Below, piece by piece: positions 16,972-25,123 of a DNA stretch of 64,000 bases. Below the pieces are notes generated by a model. The model searched no databases, was not told where the DNA came from, and saw only the letters and a program-made list of their open reading frames with translations. Position 1 is the first letter of the stretch, and each line of letters starts with the position of its first letter. The stretch is from Pseudomonas sp. JUb42 (GTDB taxonomy: Bacteria; Pseudomonadota; Gammaproteobacteria; Pseudomonadales; Pseudomonadaceae). A program made the translations under genes and the position numbers. The stretch lies in assembly GCF_024807945.1 (NCBI RefSeq), contig NZ_JANUFD010000005.1, forward strand, positions 124,001 through 188,000, read 5' to 3'.

Positions 16972-17891
16972 AGTCACTGCCACTGGCCCTGATCGTCGCC
17001 GGGTGCCTGGGCAGCACCCCGGCCTTTGCCCTGAATATCCTGTTGGGCAATGACGATGGCTACGAGCACGCGAACATCCGCGCGCTGTACCAGGCGCTCA
17101 AGGCCCAGGGGCATACGGTCAAGATCGCCGCGCCCTTTACCGATCAAAGCGCACGGGGCGGCGCATTCTTTTTTGGCCGTGCCGTGGAAGTCGGCCAGGA
17201 CAGCGACCCGGCCTTCCCGGATAGCTACTACCTGACCACCACTGAGCAAGGCGTCTGCGCCAGCGCCGAGTGCAATGGCAAAAACGTGGATATGCGCATC
17301 AGCGGCACGCCGGTCATGGCGATCCTGATGGGCCTGAAGAAGGTGATGCCCCATCCGGATCTGGTGATCATCGGCCCCAACCCCGGCAATAACCTGGGCG
17401 CAATCAACAGCGCCTCCGGCACCTTCAATGCCGCCAGCGTGGCGCTGCTCAACGGCGTACCAAGCCTGGCGGTCAGCACCGATCTGAAAGAAAACAATCC
17501 GCACCAAGTGGCCAGGCTGGTCGGGCAGATCGTCCACAGCCTCGACAGCCATCGCCAGGCCGATGGCGCTCTGTTGCCCAAGGGTGTGGGCCTGAATATC
17601 AATTTTCCGCCCCTGGCAGCAATCAAGGGCGCACGCCTGACCCGGATCGGCAGCTATGTGCCCTTAGAAGCCACCTACGCTGACGATATCGGCAAGCTGT
17701 TTCCCGCCGCAGCGGGCAAGCCGGGAATCACCTTTCAGTACACCCCGGCGGCGACTGCGGCGCAGCAGGACGATGAAGCGGTGTGGCTGGGCCAGGGGTT
17801 TGTGACCATCAGCCCGTTCGATGCGACAGTGCCTGCGCCCGAGGTGAGTACTGCGCTGAAACCCTTGTTGGCGTTACCCTTTCATCCATGA
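16968..17891 (+). CDS. Secreted SurE-like 5'/3'-nucleotidase
   Basis: Metal-dependent phosphatase of the SurE fold, 307 aa. A signal peptide (1 to about 22, MKSLPLALIVAGCLGSTPAFA) precedes the core. Catalytic and metal motifs are ILLGNDDGYEHANIRALYQ (NDDG), GPNPGNNLG and NSASGTFNAASVAL. Typical cytosolic SurE lacks a leader, so this is an exported variant. ATGA overlap with the monooxygenase places it in the sulfur operon; a phosphatase in that pathway is unexpected. It might dephosphorylate an extracytoplasmic nucleotide or sulfonucleotide before uptake (inference). Confidence 0.88.
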   Translation: MKSLPLALIVAGCLGSTPAFALNILLGNDDGYEHANIRALYQALKAQGHTVKIAAPFTDQSARGGAFFFGRAVEVGQDSDPAFPDSYYLTTTEQGVCASAECNGKNVDMRISGTPVMAILMGLKKVMPHPDLVIIGPNPGNNLGAINSASGTFNAASVALLNGVPSLAVSTDLKENNPHQVARLVGQIVHSLDSHRQADGALLPKGVGLNINFPPLAAIKGARLTRIGSYVPLEATYADDIGKLFPAAAGKPGITFQYTPAATAAQQDDEAVWLGQGFVTISPFDATVPAPEVSTALKPLLALPFHP

Positions 17892-17916
17892 ACCCGGCCA
17901 GCACGAAAAACGCAAT

Positions 17917-18013
17917 CCCGTGGGAGCGAGGCTTGCCCGCGAAAAGGACCGTACACCCGGACCATTTTCTAAATTTGAAAATCGCCTTCGCGGGCAAGCC
18001 TCGCTCCCACGGG
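17917..18013. repeat. REP palindrome (GAGCGAGGCTTGCCCGCG type)
   Basis: Perfectly complementary 27-nt arms at 17917-17943 and 17987-18013. It fills most of the gap between the SurE-like gene and the next monooxygenase gene, and could stabilise or attenuate the operon mRNA. Confidence 0.9.
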
Positions 18014-18038
18014 AGAGTGATCAGTCAGGAAGACCTTG

Positions 18039-19064
18039 ATGCCCCTTGAATTCAGCTGGCAATTACCGCCCATGCAGGACGACACCCTCAGCCAGTGGCA
18101 GGCCCGGCCAGGCGACTGGATTCAGCTCGCCCTGGCCGTAGAATATGCCGGCCTTGACGGCCTGTGGATCGGCAACGGCCTCGGCCAGCCGGACAGCCTG
18201 GGCGTCGCTGCGGCCTTGTGCGCCCACACCCGCAAGCTGGCCCTGACCGTTAGCGTTGCCCCGCAGGTGATGCTCCCGGCGGCCTTGGCCAGCACCCTGC
18301 AAAGCCTGCAATCCATCAGTCAGCAGCGCATTCGCCTGCATCTGCCGGACAGCGGCCGCAACAGCGCTTATCGCGCCTTTGGCGAGTTTCTCAATCGTGA
18401 CCAGCGCAATGAACGTATCGGCGAATATCTCGACCTGCTCGCTCGCCTGCTGGCGCCCCTCGACGAGCCGTTCGACCATGCCGGGCGCTATTTCCAGCTG
18501 GAAAGCGCCGGTATTGCCCGTCGCAACCTTGCCGCCCCGCCCTTGCTGCTCGACGCCAGCCAGGACCCAGAGCTGATGGGGCGGCATGCCGATCAGTGCC
18601 TGCTGAGCCTGGTCCCCCTGCCTGCGCTGGCTCAGCAAATCCAGCGCCTGCGAGATTCGGCCAAGGCCCATGACCGCGAGTTGAGCCTGGCCTGTCAGCT
18701 TGGCTTGATCCTTGGCGACAGCGAGGATCAGGCCTGGCAACAAGCCGAGCGGCATCTGGCAAGCCTGGGCGTGATGGCTCCCGAGGCCGACCCTCGAGTC
18801 AGCGATCTGGCCCGCCCCTTTGCCGAGACCCGGCGCCTGGAGATCCACCCCAACCTCTGGCAGCCTGAAGCGGGCGGCGCGGTGTTTCTCGTGGGCACGG
18901 CGCAGCAATGCGCGGCGCGCCTGCAAACCCTGCATGAACTGGGTATCCGCCATGTCGTCATGACTGCCGAACACCCGGTACGGGAAGTGCTGCGTTTTGC
19001 CGAACAGATTTTACCGCTGCTGCAAACCCGTGGCCTGCGCAAGGAGTCGCGACACCGTGCCTGA
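18039..19064 (+). CDS. LLM-class flavin monooxygenase, divergent SsuD-like
   Basis: A 341-aa protein related to alkanesulfonate monooxygenase SsuD but shorter and more divergent. It keeps the EIHPNLWQPEAGGAVFLVGT segment that corresponds to SsuD's VSPNLWAGVGLVRGGAGTALVG. ATG 18039 has AGGA upstream; a TTG immediately before it is the alternative. Its stop overlaps the next gene's GTG start by 8 nt, so the two are translationally coupled and could form a heteromeric pair. FMNH2-dependent sulfonate or sulfone oxygenation is the family role. Confidence 0.85.
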   Translation: MPLEFSWQLPPMQDDTLSQWQARPGDWIQLALAVEYAGLDGLWIGNGLGQPDSLGVAAALCAHTRKLALTVSVAPQVMLPAALASTLQSLQSISQQRIRLHLPDSGRNSAYRAFGEFLNRDQRNERIGEYLDLLARLLAPLDEPFDHAGRYFQLESAGIARRNLAAPPLLLDASQDPELMGRHADQCLLSLVPLPALAQQIQRLRDSAKAHDRELSLACQLGLILGDSEDQAWQQAERHLASLGVMAPEADPRVSDLARPFAETRRLEIHPNLWQPEAGGAVFLVGTAQQCAARLQTLHELGIRHVVMTAEHPVREVLRFAEQILPLLQTRGLRKESRHRA

Positions 19065-20160
19065 TCAATCTGCCCTGGAGCTGAACTGGTTCCTGCCCAC
19101 CAACGGCGACGGTCGTCACCTGACCAGCAGCGGCCTGCCGAAAATCGGCCTGTTTCAGGAAGGTGAGCGCTCGCCGACCCTGGACTACCTGCGTCAGGTG
19201 GTGCGCGCGGCCGAACAGGCGCGCTTCGATGCGATCATGGTGCCCACGGCCAGCGGTTTCGAAGATCCCTGGCTGATCACGGCGGTGTTGGCTCAGGAAG
19301 TGCGCCGCCTGAAATTCCTCCTCACCGTACGCCCCGGCCTGGAGCTGCCCGCCTACACTGCCCAGCGCGCGGCGACCCTGCAACTGCTCAGTGACAATCG
19401 TCTGGCCCTGCATGTGGTCAGCGGGTCCAGTCGCTTCGAGCAACGCTCCCTGGGGGACTTTCTCGAACACGATGACCGCTATGAGCGCAGCGCTGAGTTC
19501 CTTGACGTACTGCGGGCCACCTGGCGCGGCGAGGGTCATTTGCATCACGGGCGCTTTTATCGCGGCGGCCAGCCAGTCCCGGCCCAGCGACACGCGCAAC
19601 TGCCACCGATTTATTTCGGCGGCGCCTCGGCAGCCGCGGAAAATGTCGCTGCCAGTCACGCGGAAACCTATCTGATGTGGGGCGAGCCACCAGCGATGGT
19701 CGCCGAGCGTATCCGCCTGATGAAAGACAAAGCCGCCGCCCAGGGCCGGACCCTGCGCTTCGGCCTGCGCCTGCATGTCTTCGCCCAAGCCACTGACGAA
19801 GCCGCCTGGGCCCACGTGGCCGGGCTGTTGCAGGAACTGCCACGGGACGCCATCGACCGCGCCCAGCAACAATTGGCCAACTACCAGTCCGTAGGCCAGA
19901 CCCGGCAAAGCGAGCTGCTCAGCGGGCGCGGCCACGGGGTACGGGAACTGGAGGTTTCACCCAACCTGTGGGCCGGGGTCGGCCTGGTCCGGGGTGGCGC
20001 GGGCACGGCATTGGTGGGCAGTTATCAGCAGGTGGCCGAACGCATAGAGGAATACCGCGGACTGGGGGTCGACAGTTTTATCCTGTCGGGCTACCCACAT
20101 CTGGAAGAGGCGATTCATCTGGGGGCGGAGTTATTGCCGTTGTTGCGGCGCAGTAGCTGA
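19057..20160 (+). CDS. SsuD-like alkanesulfonate monooxygenase
   Basis: FMNH2-dependent monooxygenase (367 aa), close to SsuD in sequence: ELNWFLPTNGDG at the N-terminus, NRLALHVVSGSS, FLEHDDRYERSAEF, YLMWGEPPAMV and SPNLWAGVGLVRGGAGTALV. SsuD releases sulfite from alkanesulfonates. The start is GTG 19057, with AAGGAG about 9 nt upstream and an 8-nt overlap with the previous gene. No ssuE-type flavin reductase or ssuABC importer is seen nearby, so the reductase must come from elsewhere. Symbol withheld because the operon differs from canonical ssu. Confidence 0.92.
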   Translation: MPDQSALELNWFLPTNGDGRHLTSSGLPKIGLFQEGERSPTLDYLRQVVRAAEQARFDAIMVPTASGFEDPWLITAVLAQEVRRLKFLLTVRPGLELPAYTAQRAATLQLLSDNRLALHVVSGSSRFEQRSLGDFLEHDDRYERSAEFLDVLRATWRGEGHLHHGRFYRGGQPVPAQRHAQLPPIYFGGASAAAENVAASHAETYLMWGEPPAMVAERIRLMKDKAAAQGRTLRFGLRLHVFAQATDEAAWAHVAGLLQELPRDAIDRAQQQLANYQSVGQTRQSELLSGRGHGVRELEVSPNLWAGVGLVRGGAGTALVGSYQQVAERIEEYRGLGVDSFILSGYPHLEEAIHLGAELLPLLRRSS

Positions 20161-20172
20161 GGCCATGCGGAT

Positions 20173-20266
20173 GTGTAGGAGCCGCCTTGGTGGCGATCGA
20201 GTGCGAAGCGCTCGCAATTGCATCAGTGACTGATCTGACGTCATCGCCAGCAAGCCGGCTCCCACA
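20173..20266. repeat. REP-like palindrome (TAGGAGCCGCCTTGGTGGCGAT type)
   Basis: The left arm GTAGGAGCCGCCTTGGTGGC and right arm GCCAGCAAGCCGGCTCCCAC flank a palindromic GCGAAGCGCTCGC centre. It lies between the convergent SsuD-like and sfnR-like genes. Confidence 0.7.
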
Positions 20267-20308
20267 TGATGTCATTCCAACTTTTGGGGCGCACTTCAAG
20301 TCCGCTCT

Positions 20309-20335
20309 CCCGGCTAAAGCCGGTCCTGTGGTCTG
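20309..20335. repeat. Half REP (CCCGGCTAAAGCCGG)
   Basis: A single hairpin CCGGCTAAAGCCGG followed by TCCTGTGG, matching one arm of the perfect palindrome at 9980-10033. It ends about 12 nt downstream of the sfnR-like stop. Confidence 0.65.
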
Positions 20336-20347
20336 TGTATTCCGGCC

Positions 20348-21436
20348 TCAATCGTCAGCAGCAGACTTCACCCGGCCCTTGAGCATCCCATGATTGACCA
20401 GCAAGGTGCGCATGGCATTGCGGGTGATGCCCAGCAGCTCGGCGGTGCGCAATTGGTTGAAACTGCAATGGGCAAAGGACTCGCGCACGATCAGGTCCTC
20501 CAGATCGAATAGCAGCGTATCCCCCGGCACCTCGAACAGCCGCTGCAACTGCTCGCGGATAACCTCCTGAGGCACACGAGACATCCGCTCGGCGCTGGTG
20601 GCCGTCGACGACAGCCCGGCAGAAAATTTCAGGTGTTCGGGGCGCAGGATCTTGTCCCCCGCCACCAGCAGCGCCAGATGCACAACGTTCTCCAGCTCGC
20701 GGATATTTCCCGGCCATGGGTAGGCCAATAGCGCGCTGACCGCCGCTTCGCTGAGCATCGGCTCGGCGATCTTCAAGCGTTGGCTGTAGACGCTGCGAAA
20801 GTGTTCAACCAGCGGAATGACGTCCAGCGGGCGCTCCCGCAGTGGCAGCAACTGCACTTGCGCGACATTGATGCGATAGAACAGATCAAGCCGGAAGGTC
20901 GCGGCTTCCACCACCTGTTGCAGGTCGATATTGGTCGCGGTGACCAGACGAATATCGATCTTGATCGGCTTGCGCGAACCGACCCGGACGATCTCCTGCT
21001 CTTGCAGGGCGCGGAGCATCTTGACTTGCAAAGGCAGCGGCAAGTCGCCGATTTCATCGAGAAACAGGGTGCCGCCATCGGCTTCCTCGAACCAGCCGGC
21101 ACGCCGACCTGTGGCGCCGGAGAAGGACCCGGCTTCATGCCCGAACAGTTCGCTTTCAGCCAGACTTTCACTGATGGCGCCGCAATTGACCGCGACAAAA
21201 GCCCCCTTGCGTCCGCTGGCGGTATGGATGAAGCGCGCCACCAGCTCCTTGCCGGTGCCGGTTTCACCGTTGATCAGCACGGGGGCTTCACTCGGCGCAA
21301 TGCGCTTGAGGTAGTCCAGCAAGGCTTGTGAGCGCGGATCGGCAAAGACCAGCGCCTTGGCCCTTACGGACAGGGGGTTTTTCTCGCCTTGTGGCAGGGT
21401 CAGTAACGTCGCGGCGTTCCCAGGTCGTTCATTCAT
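20348..21436 (-). CDS. sfnR: Sigma-54-dependent activator, SfnR-like
   Basis: Enhancer-binding protein of 362 aa with no N-terminal receiver or GAF domain, as in SfnR, which activates dimethyl sulfone and organosulfur genes in P. putida. The AAA+ domain has Walker A GETGTGKE (57-64) and Walker B GGTLFLDE (121-128). The sigma-54 contact loop is GSFSGA (103-108) instead of GAFTGA. A Fis-type HTH lies at the C-terminus ([18 protein letters not shown]). Lack of a sensory domain implies control by its own synthesis, in P. putida through CysB. It is the obvious regulator of the four sigma-54 promoters at 9.8-12.9 kb. The start at 21436 has only a weak ribosome site. Confidence 0.88.
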   Translation of the reverse strand: MNERPGNAATLLTLPQGEKNPLSVRAKALVFADPRSQALLDYLKRIAPSEAPVLINGETGTGKELVARFIHTASGRKGAFVAVNCGAISESLAESELFGHEAGSFSGATGRRAGWFEEADGGTLFLDEIGDLPLPLQVKMLRALQEQEIVRVGSRKPIKIDIRLVTATNIDLQQVVEAATFRLDLFYRINVAQVQLLPLRERPLDVIPLVEHFRSVYSQRLKIAEPMLSEAAVSALLAYPWPGNIRELENVVHLALLVAGDKILRPEHLKFSAGLSSTATSAERMSRVPQEVIREQLQRLFEVPGDTLLFDLEDLIVRESFAHCSFNQLRTAELLGITRNAMRTLLVNHGMLKGRVKSAADD

Positions 21437-21570
21437 ATCCAGGTATCCGGCAATCGATGGAGAGCCTCAACTCTCGTCAGAAAGCGAATGATCCGGAAAA
21501 ACGAATATGACTGAAAGGAATTTATAACGATTTATATATTCATTTTAAGTATATGAATAAATAGCCGATT

Positions 21571-22329
21571 TCAGCCCGCCGCATCAACAGCCACATCGAC
21601 GCGATTGCGTCCGGAACGTTTGGCCTGGTACAGCGCGGTATCCGCCGCGCCATAGGCATGATCGAAACTGGTCCCGGCCGGGCTGGCGCTGACGCCGAAG
21701 CTCGCGGTGATCGCACGGTTTACCGGGTGCTCGTAGACGTGCCCGGCTATCGCCGCGCGCAGCTCTTCGGCCAGGCGATAGCCCTCCTCCAGCGTGGCGC
21801 CCGGCATCAGTACCGTGAACTCTTCGCCGCCGACCCGACCGATCAGGCTGCCATCGCCCATGGTGCGATGCAGGCAGCCGACGATGCCCTGGATCACCGC
21901 ATCACCCGCCGGGTGGCCGAACTCATCGTTGACCTGCTTGAAGTGGTCGATATCCAGAACGATCAGCGCCGCGCCACTTTTCTTCAGGGCGCCCACCGCC
22001 AGCTCGATGATCGCGCCGCGATTCAGTACCCCGGTCAGGGCATCGTGGGTGGCGCGGTATTCCAGTTGCCGGGCCAGGGTCTGCAACTGGGCGTTAAGCA
22101 TGTTCATCTCACGCTCGGCACGGTCGCTGCGGCCGATCAGGCGCCGGGTTTCACGCATCAGGCGCTCGAAATGCGCGGTCATGTCGGCCAGGGACTGCCT
22201 GTACAGCGACGCATCAGCCTGGGGCAAGGCCAGGATCGAGCGGGCGTGCTCGATGGCGTCGGTTTCGCTCTTGAACAAGTCCGGAACGGGCTCACCCAGG
22301 ATGCTGACAGAAGTTGCCGGAACAGGCAT
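21571..22329 (-). CDS. siaD: Diguanylate cyclase SiaD
   Basis: GGDEF-domain enzyme (252 aa) making c-di-GMP from two GTP. The active-site loop is GGEEF (167-171), with upstream DHFKQVNDEFGHPAGD. No RxxD inhibitory site occurs at the expected position before it. The N-terminal about 85 residues form a helical coiled region (RRLIGRSDRAEREMNML), which in SiaD binds SiaC. Last gene of a four-gene siaABCD operon on the minus strand, 14 nt after siaC. In P. aeruginosa SiaD is activated by unphosphorylated SiaC and promotes aggregation and biofilm formation. Confidence 0.92.
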   Translation of the reverse strand: MPVPATSVSILGEPVPDLFKSETDAIEHARSILALPQADASLYRQSLADMTAHFERLMRETRRLIGRSDRAEREMNMLNAQLQTLARQLEYRATHDALTGVLNRGAIIELAVGALKKSGAALIVLDIDHFKQVNDEFGHPAGDAVIQGIVGCLHRTMGDGSLIGRVGGEEFTVLMPGATLEEGYRLAEELRAAIAGHVYEHPVNRAITASFGVSASPAGTSFDHAYGAADTALYQAKRSGRNRVDVAVDAAG

Positions 22330-22343
22330 GACCGTTTTCCTTC

Positions 22344-22730
22344 TTAGCTGGCGATGGCGTGATCGTTGAAGATAATGGCGGTGAAGTCGGCTTTCAGCTC
22401 TTCGCCGAACTCAAAAATCGTCTCGTCTTCTTCATCGTGATACCAGTTCACTTCAACCCGGTTACCCATCTGGGCGGCCTGATCCAGAGCATCGAAAATG
22501 CTGAAGAGCATCTTGGTGCTGGAGCTGTTGAAGTAGGCCAGAGCGATATTGGCAGTGATCTGTGCGTCTTCGCGGCTGCCAAGGTACTCGCGCAATTGCT
22601 GGACGATGGGGGCGTAGAACGCTGCGGCGTTTTCCGGGTAGGACTCACCTTTCATAGCCAGCAGGTTCTGGTCGAAGCGAAAGTCGACTTCCGGTGATGT
22701 AGCGGTTGCTTCAATGTAAAAATTTTCCAT
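22344..22730 (-). CDS. siaC: SiaC, phosphorylation-controlled activator of SiaD (DUF1987)
   Basis: A 128-aa protein with the SiaC fold: IEATATSPEVDFRF at the N-terminus and LAYFNSSSTKMLFSIFDAL in the middle. The SSST run (69-72) contains the residue equivalent to the P. aeruginosa phosphosite (Thr68). It is phosphorylated by SiaB and dephosphorylated by SiaA; the unphosphorylated form activates SiaD. It lies between siaB and siaD with short gaps. Confidence 0.92.
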   Translation of the reverse strand: MENFYIEATATSPEVDFRFDQNLLAMKGESYPENAAAFYAPIVQQLREYLGSREDAQITANIALAYFNSSSTKMLFSIFDALDQAAQMGNRVEVNWYHDEEDETIFEFGEELKADFTAIIFNDHAIAS

Positions 22731-22763
22731 GGCTCACAGGTCACTCTTATCAGGCGTGGCGTC

Positions 22764-23321
22764 TTAGATGGTGGCTTTGAGGCAGAACAGCGTCGTCTCC
22801 GGATCATCCGCGCGCGGGTGGAAGCTGAATTCCAGCGGCGCACTGGCGTCCCGGGCCATGGTCAGAAAACCCAGGCCGGCTCCTTTGCTGTCCGCCGGTG
22901 TTTCGGCACGCAAAGACACTTTGTAAGCCTGTTTTATTTCATCCAGAGACATGTGACATAGCGGTTCCAGTTTTTCGCGCAGGCGTTCGACATCACGGGT
23001 GGCGATCGGGTTGGCGCAAAGCATGGCATGACGCTCGCCTTCGGCACTGATGCACACCGCGCCCTGGCGCAGGTCGGGGGCCTGCTGCAGCAAATCCGAC
23101 GAGTAATGAATGATGTTCTGCGACAGCTCGACGAAGGACGAGAACAGTTTGCGCCGGGTCGGCCCGTTGACCCCGGAGATTTCCAGCTGCAACTTCACCA
23201 CTTCGGCCATGGCCGTGACGATGTGATGAGAGAAATACCCCATGTGATAGAAAATCACGTTTCGTTGTTGGGCCAGATCAAAAAAACTGTTTTCCTGACT
23301 GGCCGGATTGATCTTAATCAT
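22764..23321 (-). CDS. siaB: SiaB family protein kinase
   Basis: A 185-aa GHKL-like kinase. The N-box is ELSQNIIHYSSD and the G-box region is SKGAGLGFLTMARDA. It phosphorylates SiaC. ATG 23321 has AGGAA 6 nt upstream and overlaps the siaA stop by 8 nt. Confidence 0.9.
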   Translation of the reverse strand: MIKINPASQENSFFDLAQQRNVIFYHMGYFSHHIVTAMAEVVKLQLEISGVNGPTRRKLFSSFVELSQNIIHYSSDLLQQAPDLRQGAVCISAEGERHAMLCANPIATRDVERLREKLEPLCHMSLDEIKQAYKVSLRAETPADSKGAGLGFLTMARDASAPLEFSFHPRADDPETTLFCLKATI

Positions 23322-24561
23322 TCTTGTTCCTAAGACGGGCACAAAATAGGGTGAGGTCGTCGCGTCGAACCTGGTCTCCCTGCCATTCAGCCAGCGTGCG
23401 CTGGAGCTCCTTGCCAATGTCGATCGCCGGTTTGTTGCGGTGCTGCACGATGGTTTCAAAAGCCTTGCGCCGCCCGAAAGCGATTTTCTTCGGCCCGCCG
23501 ATCTGGTCGGTCATGCCATCGGTGGCGATGAACACCAGACTGCCGGTACGCATCTGTACGGTACTGACGGCCCAGCGATAGTCATGATCGCTGTCGACAT
23601 AGCCCACGCCCATGCGCTGCCCGGCAATGGTGTCCATTTCGTCGGCATCGGGTTGCAGCACATACAGCGACATCCGCGCGCCGGCGAAATTGAGGACATG
23701 ATCGCGGTTGTCGACCCAAAAGAACGCGGCGTCCAGGCCGTCGTCGGACTCAGGGGTTTCGTCCACGCCCTTGACCTGCCCCAGCAGCTCCTTGACGCTG
23801 CGGTTTACCGCCGACAGCAACTGCGCAGGGTCCCGTGGCCCCAACTGGACCAGCGCCTGAGTCAGGGAGGACGAAGCGATCAGGGTCATGAAGGCGCCCG
23901 GCACACCGTGGCCGGTACAGTCGGCAATGGCACCGAACCAGCCATCGGGATAGGCGCAGAAATGATAGAAGTCGCCGCCGACCACGTCGCGCGGCTCCCA
24001 GACCAGGGCCGCATCATCCAGGGTCGACTTCAGCGCATCCCGGGAAGCGCGCAGCATGGCGCGCTGGATCACACTGGCGTATTCGATGCTCTGCATCATC
24101 TGGCGATTTTTCTCGGCCTGCATGGCAGCCACTACCGCCATCAGTTGCAGACCATTGCCCAGACCGACGAAGACGCCGTCGCGGGTCACGATAAAGCCGT
24201 CCGCCAAGGCCTTCTCGCCGTATTCAACGGTCTTGAAGGTCAGTTCTTCGATGCTCATCTGGGCATCGACGACCAAGGGTTCCTTGTCCATGAAGGCAAT
24301 GCAGCTCTTGCGGTCGTACAACTCGCGGTGAAAGGGTTTGCTCATCTGCGACAGAAAGATATTGCGGTTGATCAGACCGATGGGCCGACCCTTCTCGACT
24401 ACCGCCAGACACACCATGTCTTTCTGGGAAGTGAAGAACTCCATGACCAGGCTATTGGTGCTGTCGGAATCGATCGACGGCACTTCCTTGCACAAGTCAC
24501 CGGCGCAACGGTGATCGCGTGGCAGTTTTGGACGCATGAAGGGGAAATGTTCGGCGTGCAT
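23314..24561 (-). CDS. siaA: SiaA-like PP2C phosphatase with N-terminal CBS-like region
   Basis: A 415-aa SpoIIE/PP2C-type phosphatase expected to dephosphorylate SiaC. The catalytic domain covers about 195-415, with Asp-containing metal motifs RDVVGGDFYHF, GAIADCTGHGVPGAFMTLIAS, FIATDGMTDQIGG and RRDDLTLFCARL. The N-terminal about 165 residues look like a CBS pair (DMVCLAVVEKGRPIGLINR ... GFIVTRDGVFVGLG). There are no transmembrane helices or HAMP, unlike P. aeruginosa SiaA, so the input signal is probably a cytosolic ligand. An in-frame stop three codons upstream limits the start to 24561 or 24537; neither has a good ribosome site. Confidence 0.87.
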   Translation of the reverse strand: MHAEHFPFMRPKLPRDHRCAGDLCKEVPSIDSDSTNSLVMEFFTSQKDMVCLAVVEKGRPIGLINRNIFLSQMSKPFHRELYDRKSCIAFMDKEPLVVDAQMSIEELTFKTVEYGEKALADGFIVTRDGVFVGLGNGLQLMAVVAAMQAEKNRQMMQSIEYASVIQRAMLRASRDALKSTLDDAALVWEPRDVVGGDFYHFCAYPDGWFGAIADCTGHGVPGAFMTLIASSSLTQALVQLGPRDPAQLLSAVNRSVKELLGQVKGVDETPESDDGLDAAFFWVDNRDHVLNFAGARMSLYVLQPDADEMDTIAGQRMGVGYVDSDHDYRWAVSTVQMRTGSLVFIATDGMTDQIGGPKKIAFGRRKAFETIVQHRNKPAIDIGKELQRTLAEWQGDQVRRDDLTLFCARLRNKND

Positions 24562-25123
24562 GCTGGATCAGCCGGGCTGGGATGAAGGCAAAAGGCTATC
24601 CCTGAAATATGAAGCTTCCATGACAGTCGACGCATTAATGCAGAAATCTGCTTTGCGCGCACATAACGCGCGGTGATTTATCCGGTCAAATGAAAAACAT
24701 GTTAACTGCACCATCATCAAACTTTAATAATTAAGCCTTCATGCTTATTGTGCTTCCCTGCAGATTTATTCCCGCCCCGGCGGGTTTTTTATTTATACCC
24801 CTACCTATTTATTCTCCATTGTGCAAGCAATAACCCGCCTCACCAGAACGGGGGATAATTACAGATTTCACCTATATAACCCCAGTGCAAAAAACAAGAA
24901 TCATTTGCATGAAAATCAATCTGAACTTTTTCACGATAGCTCTAGAACAATGGTTACAGAGGATTAATCGTCATCAGTTTGTCATGTTAGAGCAATCAAC
25001 CTATCACAATGACTCGCAATACTGCCGCTGCTTTCAACATCCCACGAGTTGCTATCTACCGCGCGCTTTTGTCGCAGTAGTTATCGGGACGATTATCGAG
25101 CTTTCTCGGCTATGGAGATTAAT
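24562..25123. other. 562-nt AT-rich intergenic region between siaA and a porin gene
   Basis: This divergent spacer must hold promoters for siaA (minus) and the porin (plus). It contains an orphan plus-strand terminator (24771-24790). Upstream of that is a 14-codon open frame starting ATGAAAAACATGTTAACTGC at 24690, ending in TAA before the hairpin. No recognisable RNA family and no convincing long gene. Confidence 0.5.
24771..24790 (+). terminator. Orphan intrinsic terminator upstream of the porin gene
   Basis: CCCGC-CCCG-GCGGG stem-loop (24771-24784) followed by T6, plus orientation, with no plus-strand gene before it. It either ends a small RNA transcribed from about 24.6 kb or attenuates a long porin leader. 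Confidence 0.7.
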
